From NCBI RefSeq assembly GCF_030164465.1, contig NZ_JASNJE010000037.1:1-43002 (forward strand): DNA of 43,002 bases, in the 5' to 3' direction. This DNA is from Sedimentitalea xiamensis. Lineage in GTDB: Bacteria; Pseudomonadota; Alphaproteobacteria; Rhodobacterales; Rhodobacteraceae. Positions 1-8,863 of the stretch are shown in pieces. Under the pieces are notes generated by a model that did not search any database, had not been told where the DNA came from, and saw only the letters and a list, made by a program, of their open reading frames with translations. Within the stretch, counting starts at the first letter, position 1, and every line of letters begins with the position of its first letter. The position numbers and the translations under genes are program-made.

Positions 1-23
1 CGTTCTTTCGCCCTGGTGCTTGG

Positions 24-1832
24 TCAGCCCGTTTTGGACATCCCCAATTGATCCGGACATTGGCGTATGGTCTTGGGATCAGGCACTAAGGATAACGACG
101 GCCAGCGGGACGGGTGATACCCGACGACTTCCCCCAGCACCTCTCCTGCGGCGCCGTCGGGTGGGCGTGTATCTGCGACCGCGGCAAGCGTCAGCGCCAG
201 ATCGACCGTGTGCACTCGGCGCGAGACCCGTTGCGGCGCGAGGCCGAAACCGGCAAAGGCGATGGGCACATGGGTGTCATAACGCCAGGGCGAACCGTGG
301 GTAACCGTGACCGAAAGACCGTCGAAATCGTTGATGAACCAGCCGGGACTGGTCACCAGATAGATGTCGCCCGACCGGTCGGGGTTGTAGTTGTTGGCGA
401 CCGCCCGCATCAGCGCATTGTCCGGCAGGGCACCGATGCGCAGGCGGGACGACGGCACGGCGAGGGCGATGCCTTCGAAGGCCGACAGTTCTTCGGCGAT
501 GGCGGTCTCCAGCGCGACAAGGTCGATGTCGTCGCGGCTGTGCACCTCGTCCGAGAGGGTGAGATAGGGGTGGTCATAGCCCGCAATCAGCGGACCGCTA
601 AGGCCAAAGCGCGCGCGGATGCGGTCGGCGGCAGGCTGGGTGGCCCAGTGCTCGGGGTTGACGTAGCCGCCCATCTCTCCCAACTCGGCCAGGTATCCCG
701 GTGCCTCAGGTGTGCCGTGATCGGCGGAGAGCGCGATCAGGGTGTTCTCAAGCCCGATCTCGGCGTCGATGAAAGCAAAGAGATCGGCCAGGGTGCGGTC
801 GAGCCGCAGCAGGTTTTCCTCGGTCTCCAGGCTGGAGGGGCCGAAACCGTGGCCGACATAATCAGTCGCCGAGAAGCTGACCGAGAGGTAATCGGTGACG
901 TCATCCTGGCCCAGGCCCTCGGCGGTGATCAGCGTCTTGGCAAAATCGGCGGTGATCTCATCACCGGCAGGGCTGAAGGTGAGGAGCGTGGGGAAATAGG
1001 GATCGTTCTTCCACGAGAGCGGATCGACAGTCGAATAGGGGTGCGGGAAGGTGCGCCCGAAACCGGCAAGGTCGGTTTCCCATTCCTGATCGTCGCGGTC
1101 TCCGAAGAGGTAGCTGTCGATGGGATGGATCAGCTCCCACGAGGTGCCGAGATAGTTTTGCAGAAAATCCTTGGCGTTCCAACCGGTCACCCAGTCAGGG
1201 TAGCTGTCGTAGTAATAGCTGGAGGTGACGAATTCCCCGGCGGATTTAGAGAACCAGAACGCCTTGCCGGTGTGACCCGCCATCGAGACGGCGCCGCGAT
1301 CCTTGACCGAGACGCCAAAGACCTTGGCGCGGCCCTGGGTGGCGATGGTCAGTTCATCGGAGAAGGTGGTGGTCAGGATGGCGCGGGGTGAGCGGCCATC
1401 GGAGCTGGCGGCAAGCTGGGTGGGGTCGACCTCAGTATCGGGGTTCACGTCAGCGCCCTGGGTGAGGAGTGGATAGTCGGCGTCCTCGACATTGTAGATG
1501 GTGCGCCCGGTCGCGCGGTCGAACCAGAGGTTGCCGACCATGCCATGGGCCGCCGGATGCGCGCCGGTGGCCAGCGTGGTGTGGCCGACGACGGTTTCAG
1601 TATTGGCGTGGGCGTGGTGGGCGTTGCCATAGTAGACGCCCTGATCCATCAGATAGCGGAAACCGCCCGGCCCGAATTGGTCGTAGTGGCGGAACGGCAG
1701 GTCGCCGCGCAGTTGGTCGACGGTGATCTGGAGGATGAGGTGCGGCTTGTCCTCGGCTATTACACCGTTCGCCAAGGAAAACGCCAGGAAGACGGCGCAA
1801 CTGGCCGTTTGGACAGGTGGCTTTATCAACAT
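24..1832 (-). CDS. PafA-like alkaline phosphatase family protein, exported
   Basis: A 602-residue exported metal-dependent phosphatase or phosphodiesterase of the type I phosphodiesterase/nucleotide pyrophosphatase fold. The first 26 residues look like a signal peptide ending VIA-E, so it should act in the periplasm. Residues expected to bind zinc or act in catalysis are visible: D39 in ITVDQLRGD, the probable nucleophile T80 in ETVVGHTT (four residues before H84, as in this superfamily), a later SADHGTPEA motif and a C-terminal THGSPWRYD histidine. Length fits PafA-type enzymes. The ATG is preceded by GGAAGGAG at good spacing. It is the last gene of an operon with two DUF1254 genes, 55 bases after the second. 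The natural substrate cannot be told from sequence; phosphate monoesters are the usual one for the family. Confidence 0.88.
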   Translation of the reverse strand: MLIKPPVQTASCAVFLAFSLANGVIAEDKPHLILQITVDQLRGDLPFRHYDQFGPGGFRYLMDQGVYYGNAHHAHANTETVVGHTTLATGAHPAAHGMVGNLWFDRATGRTIYNVEDADYPLLTQGADVNPDTEVDPTQLAASSDGRSPRAILTTTFSDELTIATQGRAKVFGVSVKDRGAVSMAGHTGKAFWFSKSAGEFVTSSYYYDSYPDWVTGWNAKDFLQNYLGTSWELIHPIDSYLFGDRDDQEWETDLAGFGRTFPHPYSTVDPLSWKNDPYFPTLLTFSPAGDEITADFAKTLITAEGLGQDDVTDYLSVSFSATDYVGHGFGPSSLETEENLLRLDRTLADLFAFIDAEIGLENTLIALSADHGTPEAPGYLAELGEMGGYVNPEHWATQPAADRIRARFGLSGPLIAGYDHPYLTLSDEVHSRDDIDLVALETAIAEELSAFEGIALAVPSSRLRIGALPDNALMRAVANNYNPDRSGDIYLVTSPGWFINDFDGLSVTVTHGSPWRYDTHVPIAFAGFGLAPQRVSRRVHTVDLALTLAAVADTRPPDGAAGEVLGEVVGYHPSRWPSLSLVPDPKTIRQCPDQLGMSKTG

Positions 1833-1887
1833 CGAAGGCTCCTTCCTCTCTGCGGTCGGCCCGCCCGGTGCGCGGGCCGTGGCGTTA

Positions 1888-2889
1888 TCAGTTTACGGGC
1901 AGGACATCCGGGAAGGTCCAGCTGCCGTCGAGGATTTCGGCGCGCGGCTGGTAGAGCCGGACCGTGTAGTTCCAGCCCGGTGTGAGGGGGATGCAGTTGA
2001 TCCGGCCGTCATCGCAGCCGCCGAAATGGATGGTGTAGGAGCCGTCCTCATTCGGGGTGGCCGAGGTGTTGTTGTAGCTGTTCCGCCCCAGATCGTTGGG
2101 CGCGAGGAAGCCGTCGGCGTCATAGACGGTGATCGACCAGAACGCGTCCACCGGCACGTCGCGCAGCGTCACTGCATGGGGGGTCTCGCCGTCATTCATG
2201 TCGACAGCGTCGACAAAGGCACTGGCCGTCGTGGCCGGCTGCCCTGCCCAGCCCGCCATCCCGATCAGATGGCCAAGCGGGTCCACCTCGTCGCGACGGC
2301 CAAAGGCGATGTTGGCATCGAGGCCGACGGCAGCGGCGAGGTCGCTGACCGCCTTCCGCGCTGCCGCAAGGGCTTCGAGGTCCCAGTCCGGTGCCTCGAA
2401 GGGGCCGCTTCCCCCGCCTTTGAGGCGTATTCCGTCCTGCACGGCATGTGCCCGGGCGGCATCGTCGGGATCGCCCGCGTCGATGAAGGTACGGAACAGG
2501 AGCATCGCGAAGCGGGTCCCGACCTCGTCCTCGGTCAGTTCATAGGCGCCGGGTTGGGCATAGGCGAAGTTGTAATGGTCCTGGCTGATCACCAGCACGG
2601 ACTGGAACCGCCCGTCGCCCTCGGGCAGCGTCACCGTCACTGGCTCGGACAGGTCGATGATGGCGGCCGAATACAAGGTGTCCTGGTTGGGTCGGATGAT
2701 CGGCTGCGGTTTGTCGGCGGAGGTTACTTCGCGCTCATGGGCGATCTCGCCGACACCGGTTCCGTTGTTCTTCATGGAGAGCCGGAACATCGTGTCGCTC
2801 TCGGCGCGCATGAGGTTCTGGATCGTGATGTCCTCGGCGAGGACCGGCATTGGTGCGCAGAGCGCAATGGCAAGAAGAAGATTTCGCAT
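1888..2889 (-). CDS. DUF1254/DUF1214 domain exported protein (paralogue 2)
   Basis: A 333-residue exported protein with a short signal peptide (MRNLLLAIALCAPMPVLA) followed by the DUF1254 and DUF1214 regions. The family hallmarks are NQDTLYSAAIIDLSEP near the N-terminus, the FWSITVYDADGFLAPND stretch and the C-terminal NWNYTVRLYQP-like segment. Family function is unknown; members are often exported and sometimes tied to cell-envelope or lipid phenotypes. The start was moved to the ATG at 2889, because it has AAGGA upstream and begins the signal peptide; the longer open frame runs into the neighbouring gene. It lies 17 bases after its paralogue and 55 before the phosphatase, so the three are probably cotranscribed. 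The two copies share the same architecture and C-terminal motif (LDGSWTFP), which suggests an old tandem duplication. Confidence 0.85.
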   Translation of the reverse strand: MRNLLLAIALCAPMPVLAEDITIQNLMRAESDTMFRLSMKNNGTGVGEIAHEREVTSADKPQPIIRPNQDTLYSAAIIDLSEPVTVTLPEGDGRFQSVLVISQDHYNFAYAQPGAYELTEDEVGTRFAMLLFRTFIDAGDPDDAARAHAVQDGIRLKGGGSGPFEAPDWDLEALAAARKAVSDLAAAVGLDANIAFGRRDEVDPLGHLIGMAGWAGQPATTASAFVDAVDMNDGETPHAVTLRDVPVDAFWSITVYDADGFLAPNDLGRNSYNNTSATPNEDGSYTIHFGGCDDGRINCIPLTPGWNYTVRLYQPRAEILDGSWTFPDVLPVN

Positions 2890-2906
2890 TTTTTCTGTCC
2901 TTTCCG

Positions 2907-3974
2907 TCAGTTCGCCGGCTGGACTTCGGGGAAGGTCCACGACCCGTCGAGGACCTCCGGAGCCGCCCGGTAGAGCCGCACGGTGTATTGCCACCCCTCG
3001 ACGAGCGGCAGGCAATTCACGCGCCCGTCCTCGCAGCCGCCCAGGTGAACGGTCATGCTGCCGTCCTCATTGTACGCCCCGCTGACGGAATTGACGACAT
3101 AGGCGCCGAGTGCGTTCGGCGCGAAATAACGGCTCGCATCATAGACGCTGACCGACCAGAAATCCTTGACCGGAACCTCTGCAGGTACCTCGATTTTGTA
3201 TTCCCCAACCGGCAGGTTCGGCGCGATCCCGAGATAGAGCGCCTCATCCTCGGGCAACCCGCCCCAGCCTCCGGCCGTGCCGATGAAATGCCGCACCGGA
3301 TCGACATCCTCCTTCCTGCCGAACATGCGGAAACTGTTCGGCAGGTAGGCGCCGACACCGACTGCGGCCTTCACAAGCCCCATGTAGCTCTCTTCGTCAT
3401 AGGGCGGGACGATGAAGGGCTCGGAAGAGGCGGCCTCGATCGACATCTGGTCCTGGATCAAATGCACGGCGGCCAGATCCGCCGGGTCGTTCGCATCCAG
3501 CAGCACGCGCAGGTAGACGGCGACATAGGGCGTGTGGAACGTGTCCATGTCGAGCGCATAGGTGCCGCCGCCGTGGAAGACCTTGTTGAGGTAGTGATCC
3601 TGGTTGATGACCATCGCCGACATGTAGCGGTCGCCGACATCCGGAAGGGTGAATGTGGCGCCCTCGCTGGTATCGATGATCGCCGTGCTGTAGAGCGTAT
3701 CCCGGTTCGCGCTGATGGTCGTCTGATTGTCGACGGGCATCATATCGCGGAAGTGGTAGAACTTGTTCACCCCTCCGGCGAGGGCAACATATTTGCCGAA
3801 CTCAATGTCTGTCGCGGCACGGATAAAGTTGTCCACCGTGACCGGGATTTCCCTGCTGTCGGCAAGTTGGTCCACTGTGGTGTCGAAGTTCTGGGCGTGA
3901 GCGGGACCAGAGACGATCGCGGCCAGGAATGTCAGAACCACAAATGTGCGCATTGCCAATTGTCTACCTTTCAT
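2907..3974 (-). CDS. DUF1254/DUF1214 domain exported protein (paralogue 1)
   Basis: A 355-residue exported paralogue of the next gene. After a signal peptide ending SGPAHA-Q comes DUF1254 with ISANRDTLYSTAIIDTSEG, then DUF1214 with FWSVSVYDASRYFAPNAL and QYTVRLYRAAPEVLDGSW. I chose the ATG at 3974 because GGGAGG sits six bases before it; a second in-frame ATG at 3953 would also keep the signal peptide. This is the first gene of a minus-strand operon (DUF1254, DUF1254, phosphatase). It is divergent from the AraC-type regulator, with only 75 bases between the two starts, so that regulator is the likely controller. The biochemical role is unknown. Confidence 0.85.
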   Translation of the reverse strand: MKGRQLAMRTFVVLTFLAAIVSGPAHAQNFDTTVDQLADSREIPVTVDNFIRAATDIEFGKYVALAGGVNKFYHFRDMMPVDNQTTISANRDTLYSTAIIDTSEGATFTLPDVGDRYMSAMVINQDHYLNKVFHGGGTYALDMDTFHTPYVAVYLRVLLDANDPADLAAVHLIQDQMSIEAASSEPFIVPPYDEESYMGLVKAAVGVGAYLPNSFRMFGRKEDVDPVRHFIGTAGGWGGLPEDEALYLGIAPNLPVGEYKIEVPAEVPVKDFWSVSVYDASRYFAPNALGAYVVNSVSGAYNEDGSMTVHLGGCEDGRVNCLPLVEGWQYTVRLYRAAPEVLDGSWTFPEVQPAN

Positions 3975-4049
3975 GAGTTGCCTCCCAAGTCTTCGTTTCC
4001 CACGCGTTTTATCATAGTGTTGCCGGTCATTTTGTGACAAAGGGACGCC

Positions 4050-5069
4050 ATGAGACAGAAGTTGGTCAACATCATCGAACTGGCGCACGTCGTCGACATT
4101 CTCGACGGCTTCGCCCGGAAAGACGTAGTCGACAGTGCGCTCCGATCGGCTGGTCTCGACCGCAAGATGCTGTCAGAAGGAACCGGGTTTGTTTCCTACG
4201 CAGCTGAGGCCGTCATTCTGGAGTCCGTCGCCCGCGCGATAGGCGATCGCCATCTGGGTGCCAGGGTTGGCCAAGCCTTCGATTACCTGGCCTACGGAGC
4301 CTATGCGAACTACGTGCTGGGCGCACCCGATCTGAGAATTGCGCTCGATCGTGGCCGCCGCGCGTTGTCGCTGACGCATCCTGGCTCTGAAATCGTCATC
4401 CGACGGACTGACACGCACGTGGTTGTCGGACGAGACTCGAAGGGCATGTCGGTCGTCGGCCACCGGCATCTCGACGAAGGGGCGCTGTTCGTCATTTCAA
4501 AGGTGGTCAGGTATTTCCTCGGGGCGGACTGGCGGCCCGATTGGTTCGAGCTTCCCGATGTGCATAGCGATGACAAGTCAAAGCTGGCAGACCTGCTCGG
4601 CGCACCTGTGAGGACGGGAGCCCAGTCACCATATGTCGCGCTTCGGCCTGGCGACCTTGACACGCGAAACCCGCACCCCTTGCAGTCTCGGAAGACTATT
4701 ACATTGGGGGACCTGGGTGCGCTCATGGGGGTTGAGCCGATTCAGTCCATCGAAGGCGCGGTTCTGCAAATCATGCGCGCTCATCTTCCGACAAGTGTGC
4801 TTTCCGAGAGCAAAGTTGCGGCCCATCTTGCGATCGGCCCCAGGTCACTTCAGAGGGCCCTTAGGGCGGAAGGGACGTCATACAGGACAATCCGTTCCAT
4901 GCTCATCGAGGAACAGGCGCGTGAAATGCTTCAGAAATCTGACATTCCGGTCGAACGGATCGCCGGAATGCTGGGATACAAAGAGCCGAAAAGCTTTCGC
5001 CGTGCGTTCAGGGAGTGGACCGGCTCTTCGCCAAAGAGCTTCCGGGGAAACCGAAACGCAAACACTTGA
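4050..5069 (+). CDS. AraC-family transcriptional regulator
   Basis: A 339-residue regulator with an N-terminal Arabinose_bd-type domain (about residues 20-200) and a C-terminal AraC double helix-turn-helix (about 240-335). The second HTH reads IPVERIAGMLGYKEPKSFRR, the classic family signature, followed by an FREWTGSSPKSFR tail. The same arrangement occurs in OruR-type regulators, which usually respond to a small metabolite; the ligand here is unknown. AAGGGA sits four bases before the ATG. It is divergent from the DUF1254/phosphatase operon and probably regulates it and itself from the 75-base gap. Confidence 0.88.
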   Translation: MRQKLVNIIELAHVVDILDGFARKDVVDSALRSAGLDRKMLSEGTGFVSYAAEAVILESVARAIGDRHLGARVGQAFDYLAYGAYANYVLGAPDLRIALDRGRRALSLTHPGSEIVIRRTDTHVVVGRDSKGMSVVGHRHLDEGALFVISKVVRYFLGADWRPDWFELPDVHSDDKSKLADLLGAPVRTGAQSPYVALRPGDLDTRNPHPLQSRKTITLGDLGALMGVEPIQSIEGAVLQIMRAHLPTSVLSESKVAAHLAIGPRSLQRALRAEGTSYRTIRSMLIEEQAREMLQKSDIPVERIAGMLGYKEPKSFRRAFREWTGSSPKSFRGNRNANT

Positions 5070-5408
5070 GTCGTTGCCGCTGATCACATTCGCAAATACA
5101 CATGGATTATCTAGAAACCCAAGGCTTTCCGGAATCTACCAAACAAGATAAATTTCCGAATTCTTTGGACCTCCGCTTCGTCCGCTCTGCCGACCTTTTG
5201 CCGTTCTTGAGATTGTGCGGCCGCGGCGAATGGCAGGTCCGGTGACGCCGCACCGCAGAGACTGCAAACGGGGTGAAGATCCGGAAAGGGCCGGTTTCGA
5301 CGGTCTGAATCCATGCCGCGCGTGTGACATGTCGTTCCCGGACAGCGGCCGAAATGCGCAGCGTGCTGCACTGGTGCCTTCACGCGGGACGCTCGTCGTC
5401 TGCTCTCT
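5070..5408. other. Intergenic stretch, no supported gene
   Basis: About 340 bases between the AraC gene and the convergent DUF6880 gene. Short open frames exist on both strands, but none has a ribosome-binding site, family resemblance or convincing composition. No clear hairpin terminator was found. Confidence 0.5.
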
Positions 5409-6854
5409 TCAGCCAGATTTCACGCCGGACCAGAAGCCGAGTTTTCGCGGATGTTTGGCCTTCAGTTCCGCCGCGAATGCCTCGTGGTCGACAAATCGGC
5501 CATAGCTCCCGATATCCCCGTCGGCACTGGCGCATTCAGAGAAATGCCGGATCGCGTGCTTGTAGCGGGTGGATTTGGCCTTGTCCAAAGTGTAGCGGAT
5601 CATGGCGCGGCGGCACAACATGGCGGCGAGCGGATGTTCATGCTGCAACGCGTCCGCCGCAGGGGTGAGGGCGGAATAGGCATCACCGTCCAGTTCATCG
5701 CCGCGCGCGGTGATCAGGTCAGCCGCCAGCCCGAGATCGGGCCAGTCCAGGAAGAACGCAAGCGCCGCCTCAAAATCCCGATGCCCAAGGGCAAGATCCT
5801 TGGCCTTCTGCTCCATCTCGATATCGTCGAAATCAGGCAGGGCTTTCAGGAGGTCGCGCAGATAACCCGGAGCAAGGACCGTGCTGAACTTCTGCCAGCG
5901 AAAGGCGTGCAATTCTTCCTTGCGGTCGAGCGCGCTGAGCGCGGCAACATAGGCTTCATCCCAATCAAGCGGGATGTAACGCCTGCCCGCCTTGTCGCGT
6001 GCGGTTTCAAGAATGGGCAAGGCTTCGGCGGCACGGTCCGCGGCGATCAGGCGTGTGGCGGCAGAGGCGGCGAAGGCCGGGTTCTCCAGCCGTTCGACAT
6101 CGAACTGCGACAGATAGGCATCAACATCGCCTTCCAGATCGGCGATTTCCTGGCGCCAGCGTCGGAGTTCATCGGCTTTGCGTTGTGCCGGCCAGTCCGT
6201 GTCGAGCGCATAGCCGGCCCGCCCGACGCCGACAAAGACCGCGCGGCTTTCCATTGTGTCTTCCGGTAAGGGGGCCGCCTCATAGGCGTCAACGGCTTGT
6301 TTCAGCGCGGCAATGCCTTCGGGTTTCAGCGCTGATCCGACATGGTCCAGGAGCCCGTCCCATTCGCCATAGCCATTGTCCGACATGGCGGCGAAGATGC
6401 GGTCGGCCAGCGCCGGCTGGTTCGGTTGCACGCGCGGAGCCAGATCCGCAAACCGGGTGAGGGCATCGTTGAAGACGGCGCCGATGCTGCCATTGCTGTC
6501 ATCTGCCCGCTCATGAACCGACGGTGCCAGTTCGATGAACGTCCAGAGAAGATCGAAGGCGGTATCGGGCGCGTCCGGCGCGATCCTGTCGGCGATCATG
6601 GTCAGTTGCGTATCCAGATCGCGGACGAGAGGCCGGGTCCGGTTCCACTCGATATAGCTGGTCGAACGCCGGATGGTGGCGATCCGCTTGCGCACCTCAT
6701 GCGCCAGCGCGTCGGGCCCGGCGGCATGGGTCAACTCCAGCCTGAGCCGGCGCTTGATCTCGGCACTGCCCTCGCCCAGTTCAAGACACAGATCGGCCAG
6801 CCGATCGGCACCGAGGGCCGCCAGGTTCTTCTTGTTCAGAGCTTTCCTTGACAT
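5409..6854 (-). CDS. DUF6880 family protein
   Basis: A 481-residue, mostly helical, soluble protein with no signal peptide or membrane segment. It opens with MSRKALNKKNLAALGADRLA and a basic helix (EIKRRLRLEL), then a long series of amphipathic helices like those of tetratricopeptide or other alpha-solenoid repeats. I recognise it as the DUF6880 type found in alphaproteobacteria, where a WNRTRPLVRDLDTQL-like segment follows the N-terminal helices. Function is unknown; an alpha-solenoid suggests protein binding. It has no partner in its operon: the next gene on this strand starts upstream after a 54-base gap. The ribosome-binding site before the ATG is weak. Confidence 0.72.
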   Translation of the reverse strand: MSRKALNKKNLAALGADRLADLCLELGEGSAEIKRRLRLELTHAAGPDALAHEVRKRIATIRRSTSYIEWNRTRPLVRDLDTQLTMIADRIAPDAPDTAFDLLWTFIELAPSVHERADDSNGSIGAVFNDALTRFADLAPRVQPNQPALADRIFAAMSDNGYGEWDGLLDHVGSALKPEGIAALKQAVDAYEAAPLPEDTMESRAVFVGVGRAGYALDTDWPAQRKADELRRWRQEIADLEGDVDAYLSQFDVERLENPAFAASAATRLIAADRAAEALPILETARDKAGRRYIPLDWDEAYVAALSALDRKEELHAFRWQKFSTVLAPGYLRDLLKALPDFDDIEMEQKAKDLALGHRDFEAALAFFLDWPDLGLAADLITARGDELDGDAYSALTPAADALQHEHPLAAMLCRRAMIRYTLDKAKSTRYKHAIRHFSECASADGDIGSYGRFVDHEAFAAELKAKHPRKLGFWSGVKSG

Positions 6855-6908
6855 GGGATACGGATACGCTGGCGAAACAACCGGTGCAATCGGCTCGGAC
6901 GCAGCGGA

Positions 6909-7136
6909 TCAGGTCGTGCTGAAAAATTCTTTCAGTGCGGCTTTGGCGGCAGCAAGGCCTTCATCGGTCAGGACAAGCGATTTGGCGCGACCAACCGGGT
7001 CGTGAACAAAACCCTTCTCGTGCAGCCGGTCTGTGATCGTCCAGTCGATCCCTTTCCAGACCCGGCGTCCGTCATGCAGCGTCAGGCTCAGAATGGCCAA
7101 CGCGGCCCGGTCCAGTTTCTCTGTATCAAGCTCCAT
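6909..7136 (-). CDS. DUF6429 family small protein
   Basis: A 75-residue protein from the ATG at 7136, which has GGAAGGG upstream. The body ILSLTLHDGRRVWKGIDW, then DRLHEKGFVHDPVGRAKSL and VLTDEGLAAAK, matches the small DUF6429 family and reads as a winged-helix-like fold of the MarR C-terminal kind. The family occurs widely in proteobacteria, often beside transposons or on plasmids, and has no proven role. It sits just upstream of the DUF6880 gene on the same strand and could be cotranscribed with it. Confidence 0.7.
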   Translation of the reverse strand: MELDTEKLDRAALAILSLTLHDGRRVWKGIDWTITDRLHEKGFVHDPVGRAKSLVLTDEGLAAAKAALKEFFSTT

Positions 7137-7295
7137 GGCATCCCTTCCTTCGAAATGTCGGCGCACAACCATCACGCCGCCTGTCCACGTTTCCAGTCAT
7201 GCGCTACATGGAGCAGGACGGCGTGACGCTCCGGCAGAGTAGCAGAAGAGCCGTACGATCCGGAAGAATCCGATGATATAGAAATAAATCCATAG

Positions 7296-7301
7296 TATAA
7301 T
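7296..7301 (+). promoter_or_regulatory. Possible -10 element upstream of the small plasmid-type gene
   Basis: A perfect TATAAT lies in an unusually A+T-rich stretch (about 7270-7320) between two divergent genes, 67 bases before the GTG at 7368. The -35 match (ATGATA, 17 bases upstream) is poor, so this is only a candidate. Confidence 0.3.
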
Positions 7302-7367
7302 ATTGTTTCCATCGGTATTTTCTTGCAAGATGGCGTCAGTCCATCACAGCAAGGGGAGCCGTGGGCC

Positions 7368-7700
7368 GTGAATTCCGAACCCGAACCGAACGTGGTCACC
7401 GAGCAAGAGCTACGCAGCCTGGCCGAAGAGGGTCAGCCCGTTGAGGTCGTGTGCAAGGCTGTTCCGGAGCGAAGAGGACCGAGCTGGCATGGCAACTGGA
7501 TCATGCGGACGGTGAGCGGGGATGGCCGGGAAAGACACCTGGTCACCGCCCGCGGGCGGACCTCTCGCGGCGGCTTCAAGTTACGTGAATTCAAGACCGC
7601 ATCCGGTGTCATTTCTTTTCTGGTGGGGATCGGTTTCTCACAGGCAAAGATACCACTCAAACAGGAACAGAGGACATCGCATTACATGTCCGAGACCTGA
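7368..7700 (+). CDS. Small basic protein, possibly ParC-type partition-associated
   Basis: A 110-residue protein. The GTG at 7368 is preferred because AAGGGGAG lies nine bases upstream; a TTG 45 bases earlier lacks such a site. The body contains PVEVVCKAVPERRGPSWHGN, then RHLVTARGRTSRGGFKLREF and KTASGVISFLVGIGF. This resembles, from memory, small plasmid proteins annotated as ParC-family partition-associated proteins, but I am not certain. It is soluble, basic and ends in a low-complexity tail. It converges on virB11, with 90 bases and a terminator between them. If the family call is right, it supports a plasmid origin for the region. Confidence 0.5.
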   Translation: MNSEPEPNVVTEQELRSLAEEGQPVEVVCKAVPERRGPSWHGNWIMRTVSGDGRERHLVTARGRTSRGGFKLREFKTASGVISFLVGIGFSQAKIPLKQEQRTSHYMSET

Positions 7701-7767
7701 CACAGGCGGCTACGGACGTTTCGTTGCGGTCTGGACTTCAGGCTTTCCGGAATGGTTGAGGAAACGC

Positions 7768-7792
7768 AAAAAGCCGACTGCAGGGTCCGGCT
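7768..7792 (-). terminator. Rho-independent terminator of the virB operon
   Basis: Read on the minus strand, the virB11 stop codon is embedded in a hairpin with a seven-base-pair stem (AGCC + GAC pairing with GTC + GGCT, one bulged base) and a six-base loop, followed by TTTTT opposite 7768-7772. This is a compact intrinsic terminator at the end of the secretion operon. Confidence 0.6.
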
Positions 7793-8762
7793 ACAGAATC
7801 ATCACTTCCGACACGCCCCGTCTCCCGTCTGCCCGGCCCAATTGCACGATGACGTCGATCGATTTCCGGATGTAGGTCCGGACCTCGTCGAGGGTGAGTG
7901 GCGTGCCGGCCTGCAGAACCATGATTGCCAGGCGGTCGATGGCGAGTTCGGCGGTGTCGGCATGAATGGTCGATACCGAGCCGCCATGCCCGGTGTTGAT
8001 TGCCTCGAGATAGGTGAGGGCTTCCGCACCGCGCAGTTCGCCCACAACGATCCGATCCGGTCGCATCCGGAGCGACGCCTGCAGAAGCGCACCGGCCGGG
8101 CGCGGGCTGTCCTTTCTGCGATCCGCCAGGAGGCAGACGGAATTCGGCTGGTGTGGGAAGAGCTCAAACGCGTCCTCGATCGTGATGAGGCGTTCGGCAT
8201 CCGGCACATGGGACAGCAGATGCCGGGCAAAGGTGGTCTTGCCGGTCGATGTCCCGCCGCTGACCAGGATATTGAGCCGGTGTGCGACTAGTTCCTTCAG
8301 GGCGGTAGGCAGGTTCGTCCCTGCCAGTTCGGTGACCTCGGACAGTTTGGCTGCCCGCATCTCCGCCAGCGATATTGCCTTTCCCAGGAGGTATTCCGGG
8401 CGATAGCTGCGGATGTCGGCTCGGCCAAACAACCGGATCGTGATCGAGGCACCCGCCTCGACCGCGGGCGAAACCACAACCTGCACGCGCAGGGGCCGTC
8501 CTTTGAACGCGACCTTGCCGGAGACGAGCGGGTTTTTCTCGGAGACTCTGGCCTTTGCATCCCCGACAATCGTCATGCCGAGATTGACCGCATCGGTCGG
8601 ATCAACGGTGAGAGCGACCGGCTCCATCGCATCCGCCCCACGACGTTCGATCCACACCCGACCGTCGGTGTTTATGGCGAGTTCGATGATTTCATCGTCC
8701 GTCAGCCACCGCTCAAACGGTGCGAGATAGCGTTCGAGATAGGAGGCGGGCAGGGTCGTCAT
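7791..8762 (-). CDS. virB11: VirB11 traffic ATPase of type IV secretion
   Basis: A 323-residue hexameric secretion ATPase of the cytoplasmic face, powering pilus biogenesis and substrate transfer with VirB4. The N-terminal domain reads LERYLAPFERWLTDDEIIEL. The C-terminal RecA-like domain has Walker A GGTSTGKTT (about residue 170), an ITIEDAFEL Asp box, the Walker B-region RIVVGELRGAEAL and a GHGGSVSTIHAD His box, all intact. The ATG at 8762 is chosen because family members start close to the ASYLERYL helix. An in-frame TTG at 8852 would add 30 atypical residues. The ATG overlaps the stop of a tiny open frame that itself overlaps the end of virB10. Confidence 0.93.
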   Translation of the reverse strand: MTTLPASYLERYLAPFERWLTDDEIIELAINTDGRVWIERRGADAMEPVALTVDPTDAVNLGMTIVGDAKARVSEKNPLVSGKVAFKGRPLRVQVVVSPAVEAGASITIRLFGRADIRSYRPEYLLGKAISLAEMRAAKLSEVTELAGTNLPTALKELVAHRLNILVSGGTSTGKTTFARHLLSHVPDAERLITIEDAFELFPHQPNSVCLLADRRKDSPRPAGALLQASLRMRPDRIVVGELRGAEALTYLEAINTGHGGSVSTIHADTAELAIDRLAIMVLQAGTPLTLDEVRTYIRKSIDVIVQLGRADGRRGVSEVMIL

Positions 8763-8863
8763 CAGGTGTTGGTTTTCTGATGACTCGAGAATTTCTGTCT
8801 CTCGCTGACGTTCGAACGCGATTTTCGACAACTTGCTTTTTGTGTGAAACAAATCCCTTGCAT
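8762..8863 (-). CDS. Possible 33-residue coupling ORF between virB10 and virB11
   Basis: A 34-codon frame starts at an ATG overlapping the virB10 stop (TGATG) and ends at a TGA overlapping the virB11 ATG (TGATG again). Its product would be basic, beginning MQGICFTQK, and resembles nothing I know. The double overlap would carry ribosomes from virB10 to virB11, which lacks a clear ribosome-binding site of its own. It may equally be chance, or the track of an old frameshift in a longer virB11 N-terminus. Confidence 0.3.
   Translation of the reverse strand: MQGICFTQKASCRKSRSNVSERQKFSSHQKTNT

Noticed and set aside
114-1391. Long plus-strand open frame over the phosphatase gene
   Set aside because: It is the antisense shadow of a GC-rich gene: low-complexity composition, no ribosome-binding site and no family motif.
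5111-5383. Minus-strand 90-codon frame between AraC and DUF6880 genes
   Set aside because: No ribosome-binding site, mixed composition and no family resemblance.
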